Assembly: GCA_002441045.1 (NCBI GenBank)
Contig: DJWQ01000031.1
Span: 1 to 11,601 of the forward strand
Length of the DNA: 11,601 bases
Reading direction: 5' to 3'
From: Firmicutes bacterium UBA6226
GTDB lineage: Bacteria > Bacillota_A > Clostridia > Peptostreptococcales > Acidaminobacteraceae
The translations under genes were made by a program, and so were the position numbers. Each line of letters opens with the position of its first letter. Positions within the stretch are counted from its first letter, which is position 1. Below are positions 1-4,686 of the stretch, piece by piece. The notes below the pieces were generated by a model, which worked only from the letters and a program-made list of their open reading frames with translations, made no database searches and had not been told where the DNA came from.

Positions 1-133
1 TCAAGCTGTGAAATGGGCAAGCTACGATGAAATCTTGGAGATGATGGATCAAGAGAGTTTTATACCCTATTACAAACACCTCATTGGGTTTTTATTTGAA
101 AATCGTAAAGCCTATGGTGCGATTAGAGGATAG
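1..133 (+). CDS. Probable NUDIX hydrolase, C-terminal end only
   Basis: An open frame enters from the left edge (first complete codon at base 2) and stops at TAG 131-133, giving 43 residues. The peptide begins QAVKWASYDEILEM and continues through SFIPYYKHLIGFLF to a short basic tail. This matches the usual end of bacterial NUDIX (MutT-like) hydrolases, where a 'W.s.dEi..mi' strand-helix follows the catalytic fold and a terminal helix closes the protein. The NUDIX box itself lies outside the window, so the family call rests on the tail alone and the substrate cannot be given. The next gene starts 9 bases after the stop, with its ribosome site overlapping this stop codon, so the two are probably co-transcribed and translationally coupled. 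Confidence 0.55.
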   Translation, partial: QAVKWASYDEILEMMDQESFIPYYKHLIGFLFENRKAYGAIRG

Positions 134-142
134 GAGGATTTT

Positions 143-1804
143 GTGCGTGATAAAGCGATTCGGTTGAGTTTGATTTTAATCAGCTTGTATTTTGTACTAA
201 TAGCGGGATATCGCGATTATGTTGGTGAGAATGATTGGAGGAAGACGACACATATCGATTTGAATGACGACACTTTGGCAAACGATGTCGTTTCTAGTAG
301 CGATATCAAATTGGATACTGGTGATAAAGATACACCTCAGTCCACAACCAGCGCTATTATAACACCTTATGAACCAAATGAACCAGATGAAGAGCTAGAC
401 CATACATATTACTATAGGCATCAGGACGCTCTAGAGGGACAGTTATTCCTAGCAGTTCGGAATGCCTATGCAAACGAAAAAATAAAATTGTTAAATCAGC
501 ATTTAGAAGCCGATTTTTATACCATAGAGGTTTGTATTCTCGAATCAGGCACTGTAAAAGAAGTGAAAAGAGTAGCAACCATTCCTGTCTATAATCAAAC
601 CTTGATCAATTTTTCACTGGGATATTTCAAGGACATCGAGAATGGTTACCAAATCATACAATATGAGCGATGGATCGGATTGGTTGAGCTCGCATCTGGG
701 GATGTTTATTGGCATTTCTGGGATTCAAAACCTTTTTCACGCGTTTCCAGTGATAAAAAGACCGACGCTTTTGAAGAAAAACAGTTGATCTACCTTTATG
801 AAAATGTTTATAAGGTGCAATACTTCGATACGAATAAAAAATCATTTGTATCAGAAAAACTGAAACTAAGAGAAGAATTGTTAAGTAAAGGGGAGTCCTT
901 GGAAGGTGTTCAATTAGTTGATGTCGATTTTACATCAAATCCAGAAATGACATCAAGTTCAAATGTGACTACAAATACAGAGGAGATACCATTAAGAACG
1001 ATAACGAATGATCCTGTACTTAGTTCAATTGCACTCAATATGCTTGGCACAGAATTGATCAATCAAATAGGACTTCCCGATAAAGTTGATTGGTGGGCTG
1101 GGAATTATCTAGCTTATGAGGATTTGATGGTTTATGCAGAAATCGCTAACCAACCCTATACTAAAAGGATAGCACCTGGCGATACCGTTAGTGTTGGAAC
1201 GGTTCGCACTGTTATTTTTGATGGCAGTGCTTCCGTAATTGGACTTAAGGTTGGTGACTCTTTAAAAGATGCGGAAGCCAAGCTTGGTAAAATTGATGCA
1301 ATAGGGTTTCATCATTGGAATGAAATGTCCTATCCAGCAGCATTTTCAGTAATAAAAGAAGAGTTAAATTTATCAATTTCTGTATGGCTAAATCCAGAGT
1401 TGTGTATAGAAGCGTTCGCTATTGGAGCATATGAGAAAGACGAAGAAAATATAAAAAGCTCAGGTGTAGTTTATGCAGATGATATCAAAAAAATAGATGT
1501 GAATGATACGGAATTGGATCTGCTTAGCAACAAAGTGATTAATTCTGCATATGGCGCAGGCGATGCCATCTATTTTAATACTGACAGCGGTTTTTTTACT
1601 TTGTCTAGATACAACGATAGCGTCATACACCTTGCAGAGCAAGAGATGACGCCATTTTTCGAAATGCTGACACAAGATAATCCAACTGTATTCACAATCG
1701 GAAATGTAGATCAAAAAATCCACAAAATCGACTTGATTTTGCTTACAGACACGACACTTTCAAATCAGCAATATACCGTAGACTTCTCTTATTCGTATGA
1801 GTAA
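143..1804 (+). CDS. Membrane-anchored extracytoplasmic protein of unknown function
   Basis: I do not recognise this 553-residue protein. The GTG start at 143 is supported by an AGGAGG at 132-137, 5 bases upstream. Residues 7-22 form one hydrophobic helix after a short basic N-terminus (RDKAIR), and no lipobox cysteine follows, so it is most likely an uncleaved signal-anchor with the rest outside the membrane. Residues 30-85 are polar, acidic and Ser/Thr-rich, like a linker. The region 270-285 is a second Ser/Thr-rich linker. Two segments, about 300-335 (MLGTELINQIGLPD, then W.G.YLAYEDL) and 367-417 (GLKVGDSLKDAEAKLG, then SVW), resemble each other and the 'G..vGds...v...LG.P' module seen in secreted Bacillota proteins. 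This suggests two tandem small alpha/beta modules. That resemblance is by eye and the function remains unknown. There is no evident link to the catabolic operon; it sits with the NUDIX gene. Confidence 0.8.
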   Translation: MRDKAIRLSLILISLYFVLIAGYRDYVGENDWRKTTHIDLNDDTLANDVVSSSDIKLDTGDKDTPQSTTSAIITPYEPNEPDEELDHTYYYRHQDALEGQLFLAVRNAYANEKIKLLNQHLEADFYTIEVCILESGTVKEVKRVATIPVYNQTLINFSLGYFKDIENGYQIIQYERWIGLVELASGDVYWHFWDSKPFSRVSSDKKTDAFEEKQLIYLYENVYKVQYFDTNKKSFVSEKLKLREELLSKGESLEGVQLVDVDFTSNPEMTSSSNVTTNTEEIPLRTITNDPVLSSIALNMLGTELINQIGLPDKVDWWAGNYLAYEDLMVYAEIANQPYTKRIAPGDTVSVGTVRTVIFDGSASVIGLKVGDSLKDAEAKLGKIDAIGFHHWNEMSYPAAFSVIKEELNLSISVWLNPELCIEAFAIGAYEKDEENIKSSGVVYADDIKKIDVNDTELDLLSNKVINSAYGAGDAIYFNTDSGFFTLSRYNDSVIHLAEQEMTPFFEMLTQDNPTVFTIGNVDQKIHKIDLILLTDTTLSNQQYTVDFSYSYE

Positions 1805-1913
1805 GAAATAATTTTAAGCCTGCAAACTCACCTATGACTAAATGTGAAGAATTGATGCCTGTAAACTTGATGCCTGTAAACTTGATGACTTTAGACTCAA
1901 TACCTGATGACTT
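1805..1913. other. Convergent intergenic spacer without a clear terminator
   Basis: This 109-bp spacer separates the convergent 553-residue gene and the alpha/beta-hydrolase gene. Apart from the 15-bp tandem repeat it holds nothing identifiable. I looked for a GC-rich hairpin followed by a T-run on either strand and did not see one, so transcription from the two sides may end by another mechanism or run into the opposite gene. Confidence 0.5.
1852..1911. repeat. Degenerate 15-bp tandem repeat, four units
   Basis: The unit TTGATGCCTGTAAAC occurs twice in perfect tandem (1852-1866 and 1867-1881). A third copy follows at 1882-1896 with 12 of 15 bases matching, and a fourth, poorer copy at 1897-1911 with about 9 of 15. 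The array lies in the spacer between two convergent genes and ends just before the stop codon of the alpha/beta-hydrolase gene. The perfect copies also match a segment inside that gene (1996-2012), differing only by one missing base, which suggests the unit arose from the gene's own 3' region. Confidence 0.75.
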
Positions 1914-2849
1914 TTATTCAGATAGCCAAATGCCGAGTCGATCAAAAATTTGAATCACCTCTGGATGGTCAACCTCTCGATCAAAGTCATGGGGCATGCC
2001 GTAAACTTGATGAAATACTGAATGAGGTAACTGTCGACTCAAACGTTTGCCTAAAGAAAAAGGCACATCTGTATCGTCGATGCTAGCGGTCATAAATGTT
2101 TTTGGAAACTTAGCTATCACACTTAGGTCAAGGTCATAGTTTGTCACTTGACCACCGGTTACAGTAGCTGCCCATAAACCTTCTTGGCGCAAGTAAAAAT
2201 AATAGAGACCACGATTAAATAATGGATCATCTATAATGATTTTATCTGAAAGTACAGACACAGCAGCATCTTTATCGATATAAAGATGTTGCTTTTCTTT
2301 TTGTGCAGATTTAAACGCATCGTGATTAAAGGTTGGATAACCATAGAAAGCGATCAGATTTCTAGGAGCCATCAAGTGGTTTTCTTTTATACAGAATTCT
2401 GCCCATTTAAAAGCGAGATAGGCGCCTGCTGATCGTCCAAAAACGTCATATCTTTCAAAGGGAAGTACAGATTCTGGATGATTCGAAAGCCAACTGATAT
2501 ACGCCTGTATGGTCGTTAAGATAAGCGCCAAATTTGCTTCAGGTGCAAGTGGATAATCGAGACATAGCACTTGATAGCCCATAGATAAAAAGGTTTGAAT
2601 ATGAAATTGAGGTAAATCTTTACGTGACCCAAAAACTAACCCACCACCATGCAGATACACCAATAATGGCATTTTAGGCGGATCGTTAGTTACGTCGGTC
2701 AATGAGTTGGAAAGTTCTGCTTTATAATACAAGGTACCATTTAGCCAAATCTCAGGGTGTGTGGGGACTTGAATGGTTTTAAAGTCAACGGACTTAATCG
2801 CATAATGACTATCGTTATTTAAGTTTCTTGTTAAAAGTTCTTTTGACAT
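1914..2849 (-). CDS. Alpha/beta-hydrolase (HSL/esterase-lipase type)
   Basis: This is a 311-residue cytoplasmic hydrolase of the alpha/beta-hydrolase-3 (hormone-sensitive-lipase-like) type. The oxyanion-hole motif HGGG is at residues 67-70, in a strand context PLLVYLHGGG. The nucleophile elbow is GRSAG at 138-142 with catalytic Ser140. DYPLAPEA (98-105) is the usual conserved stretch between them. The acid is probably Asp261 in DDTDVP, and the base His287 in GMPHDFD. All catalytic residues are present and the length is normal, so it should be an active esterase or related acyl hydrolase; the substrate cannot be told. No signal peptide or membrane segment is seen. The ATG at 2849 follows an AGGAGC (bases 2854-2859 on the plus strand) and lies 15 bp after the pucR stop, so it is the second gene of the pucR transcription unit. 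That placement makes a role related to the divergent catabolic operon possible but unproven. Confidence 0.88.
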   Translation of the reverse strand: MSKELLTRNLNNDSHYAIKSVDFKTIQVPTHPEIWLNGTLYYKAELSNSLTDVTNDPPKMPLLVYLHGGGLVFGSRKDLPQFHIQTFLSMGYQVLCLDYPLAPEANLALILTTIQAYISWLSNHPESVLPFERYDVFGRSAGAYLAFKWAEFCIKENHLMAPRNLIAFYGYPTFNHDAFKSAQKEKQHLYIDKDAAVSVLSDKIIIDDPLFNRGLYYFYLRQEGLWAATVTGGQVTNYDLDLSVIAKFPKTFMTASIDDTDVPFSLGKRLSRQLPHSVFHQVYGMPHDFDREVDHPEVIQIFDRLGIWLSE

Positions 2850-2864
2850 AATTGCTCCTAATTT

Positions 2865-4508
2865 TTACATGAGTTCATATAATCGAATTGCAATTTGATA
2901 AAGCAAAATTTGCTCAGAATCGGAAAAATCAATTTCAAGTAAGGCTCTAATTTTATCAATTCGATATCGAACGGTTTTATGATGTATGAATAAACGATTG
3001 GCTGTAGTAACATAATTTTGATTTTCCATTAGAAAGACTTTTAAGGTTTTAAATAGATCAGGTGACTCGGACTTGAGTCTTGCTAAATCAGTTGGAATAA
3101 ACTTTTCAAGCTCTCCTAGAGCATCGGTTTCTAGGAAGTATTTGAAGACCCCTAAATTATCATAGTAAAGTGTATGCGTACCGTGATAAAAGTGGTACAT
3201 CATTTTAGCAGTATCTAGGCATTCCTTATTGATGTCCTTTAGGCTGTTTTTATTGTGTATGTTACTGATTGCAACATGTGCAAAAATCTGGTCTTTAGTG
3301 AGCTCAAAGGCTGCCTCTGAATTTAAGCACCCTTCTACAATGGTTTGTAGCTCTGTTTTGTTAAATCCACTTTGACCTTCTTTCAGATTTCTAATAAAAA
3401 TGACGCGATTGCCTTTAATATAATAGGCGATAGGGGAGTAGGTTTCTCTAATTTGTGCGGTAATAGTTTGAATTATAGGTGCAATACTGTCGTCATCGTG
3501 TAAATGGCTGTCGTAAAGTGAGACCATAGCACCTTGATAGTTTTCAAATAAGTTGAGACCCACAAGAGATAAAAGCTCATCTTGTTCAATAGAACTGTAA
3601 TAACGGTTATTTAGTAAATCCACCATTAAATCGTTCTTTTTTAAGAACTGACTGTGCTTAATTGTATAATTTTTAAGCAGTTCTGCTTGTAAAAATTCGA
3701 CCGCATTTTCTAAGACCATATAATCCAATTCGCCCAGTTCACCTCTTTGTTCAAAGATCACAAGGAGGTATTTTTGATTCTCAAGATTGGGAACATCGAC
3801 ACATATCGCAGACTTTGGAAAGCTTTGAGTGAATTCAGAAGAATGATCTAAATGTTTTGAGTCATCCGGATAACGAAGCTCATAGCGCGTATAACTAAAG
3901 GTCATAAAGTTCTCAGTTAAAATAGGCGTTGTATGAATAATTTTGTATCCAGATAGACTCTGATTAGTGGTAATTGTCTTTTGCTTTAATGGCATAGTAA
4001 ACTGAAAATCCAATCCCAACAGTTGCTTGAAATTGTTTAGCATTTCTTCAATGGTTGGGATTTTTTGTGCCATTTTATTGAGAACTTGCCTTGTTTGATA
4101 ATAGGTTTCGAGCAAATTGGCATTGTGGTTGATCACTGGTCTTAAAACAGCAAATAATACAGTTTCATAGCGTATGGATTTTGGAATGGTCAGTAGAGGC
4201 AGTTGATACTTTTCGCTGAGCCTAATAAGAATTTCAGGTATATCCAAAAGCAAACGCTCTAGCTTCAAAACCAATGCCCCAATACCTATGGTGCACATTT
4301 TTGAAAAAAAGTAGTCAAGTTCATCGTCACTAAGGGATTCTAGCGCAAAATAGCTGGTTAAAATCATTTGATTGGGTTCACCCCAGTTTTCGATATCTAC
4401 AGCTTCTAGCACCATAGCTGAAGTGATTTTTCGATCTAAAAGGTTATGTCCATATATTAGTTTTGCCACGTCAAATGGTGGCTGAGAAAGTAATTTTTTA
4501 AGTTCCAT
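2865..4508 (-). CDS. PucR-family transcriptional regulator
   Basis: This 547-residue regulator has the PucR architecture. Residues about 8-125 form the N-terminal PucR sensor domain (LTSYFALES, GIGALVLKLER and LPLLTIPKSIRYE are typical). A long middle region, with a probable GGDEF-like CdaR segment at about 300-440, follows. A C-terminal helix-turn-helix lies at about 488-545, where NYVTTANRLFIHHKTVRYRIDKI is the hallmark of PucR/CdaR regulators. Family members control purine, allantoin, sugar-acid or amino-acid catabolism, usually as activators responding to a pathway metabolite. A GTG at 4514 in the same frame is a possible longer start, but it lies inside the Shine-Dalgarno GAGGTG; ATG 4508, 5 bases after GAGG, is preferred. 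The gene diverges from the fdrA-type operon, which is its likely target, and is followed 15 bp later by the hydrolase gene. Inverted repeats just upstream suggest autoregulation. Confidence 0.9.
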   Translation of the reverse strand: MELKKLLSQPPFDVAKLIYGHNLLDRKITSAMVLEAVDIENWGEPNQMILTSYFALESLSDDELDYFFSKMCTIGIGALVLKLERLLLDIPEILIRLSEKYQLPLLTIPKSIRYETVLFAVLRPVINHNANLLETYYQTRQVLNKMAQKIPTIEEMLNNFKQLLGLDFQFTMPLKQKTITTNQSLSGYKIIHTTPILTENFMTFSYTRYELRYPDDSKHLDHSSEFTQSFPKSAICVDVPNLENQKYLLVIFEQRGELGELDYMVLENAVEFLQAELLKNYTIKHSQFLKKNDLMVDLLNNRYYSSIEQDELLSLVGLNLFENYQGAMVSLYDSHLHDDDSIAPIIQTITAQIRETYSPIAYYIKGNRVIFIRNLKEGQSGFNKTELQTIVEGCLNSEAAFELTKDQIFAHVAISNIHNKNSLKDINKECLDTAKMMYHFYHGTHTLYYDNLGVFKYFLETDALGELEKFIPTDLARLKSESPDLFKTLKVFLMENQNYVTTANRLFIHHKTVRYRIDKIRALLEIDFSDSEQILLYQIAIRLYELM

Positions 4509-4511
4509 ATA

Positions 4512-4517
4512 CACCTC
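4512..4517 (-). promoter_or_regulatory. Ribosome binding site deciding the pucR start
   Basis: On the minus strand the sequence reads GAGGTGTATATGG. GAGG (4517-4514) stands 5 bases before ATG 4508, an ideal distance. The upstream in-frame GTG (4514-4512) is part of this site and has no good Shine-Dalgarno of its own, so ATG 4508 is the likely start and the protein has 547 rather than 549 residues. Confidence 0.65.
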
Positions 4518-4521
4518 TTTT

Positions 4522-4538
4522 TTATCCTGAGAGGATAA
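4522..4538. promoter_or_regulatory. Inverted repeat, candidate operator near the pucR start
   Basis: TTATCCTGAGAGGATAA is a perfect palindrome with 7-base arms (4522-4528 and 4532-4538) around a 3-base centre. It lies 13 bp upstream of the pucR ATG, between its ribosome site and any promoter. On the minus strand it overlaps a TATTAT (4540-4535) that could be a -10 element, although no good -35 is paired with it. A protein bound here could block pucR transcription. It is too short and AT-rich, and lacks a downstream T-run in the right place, to be a convincing terminator. Confidence 0.45.
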
Positions 4539-4556
4539 TAAACTGGATTAAGTTTA
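4539..4556. promoter_or_regulatory. Second inverted repeat in the divergent region
   Basis: TAAACT (4539-4544) and AGTTTA (4551-4556) form 6-base arms around a 6-base spacer, directly abutting the first palindrome. The arms do not share sequence with the neighbouring dyads, so they would not be sites for the same protein by simple consensus. It may be chance in AT-rich DNA, but its exact adjacency to two other dyads makes it worth recording. Confidence 0.3.
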
Positions 4557-4562
4557 GAATTC

Positions 4563-4582
4563 TGTCCAATGTAGTGCGGACA
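4563..4582. promoter_or_regulatory. Inverted repeat TGTCC-N10-GGACA, candidate operator of the catabolic operon
   Basis: The 5-base arms TGTCC (4563-4567) and GGACA (4578-4582) are separated by 10 bases, a geometry typical of a dimeric helix-turn-helix protein contacting two successive major grooves. The site covers the position where the -35 element would fall for the candidate -10 TATACT at 4592-4597, which itself has no good -35. That arrangement fits control of the plus-strand operon by a DNA-binding activator, with the divergently encoded PucR-type protein the first candidate. This is inference from position and symmetry. Confidence 0.4.
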
Positions 4583-4591
4583 AAAATTGCT

Positions 4592-4597
4592 TATACT
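4592..4597 (+). promoter_or_regulatory. Candidate -10 element for the fdrA-type operon
   Basis: TATACT matches the sigma-A -10 consensus at 5 of 6 bases, with a TG two bases upstream (one base off the extended -10 position). No recognisable -35 lies 16-18 bases upstream, where an inverted repeat is found instead. Start of transcription would be near 4604, giving a leader of about 80 bases. A competing arrangement is TTGATA (4607-4612) with a weak TACATC (4630-4635) 17 bases later. Neither is strong, which is common for activator-dependent promoters. Confidence 0.35.
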
Positions 4598-4686
4598 CTT
4601 TTTAAATTGATATTCATACAGACCTAGATTACATCTGGGCCGGTTAAGAATTAAGGTGATTATATCAGAAAAAGGAGGTCAAATAA

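Noticed and set aside
1852..1911. CRISPR array
   Set aside because: The 15-bp units are directly contiguous with no spacers, and no cas genes are present.
4509..4514. GTG at 4514 as the pucR start
   Set aside because: The GTG lies within the Shine-Dalgarno GAGGTG itself; ATG 4508 has correct spacing.
4522..4538. Rho-independent terminator
   Set aside because: The stem is AT-rich, the T/A-run is not placed as a typical U-tract after a GC stem, and the site is upstream of both divergent genes, where a terminator for them makes no sense.
4632..4648. B. subtilis-type PucR box in the operon leader
   Set aside because: GGCCGGTTAA shares only the GGTTAA core with the published WWWCNTTGGTTAA pattern and lacks its upstream part; a short AT-rich match is too likely by chance.
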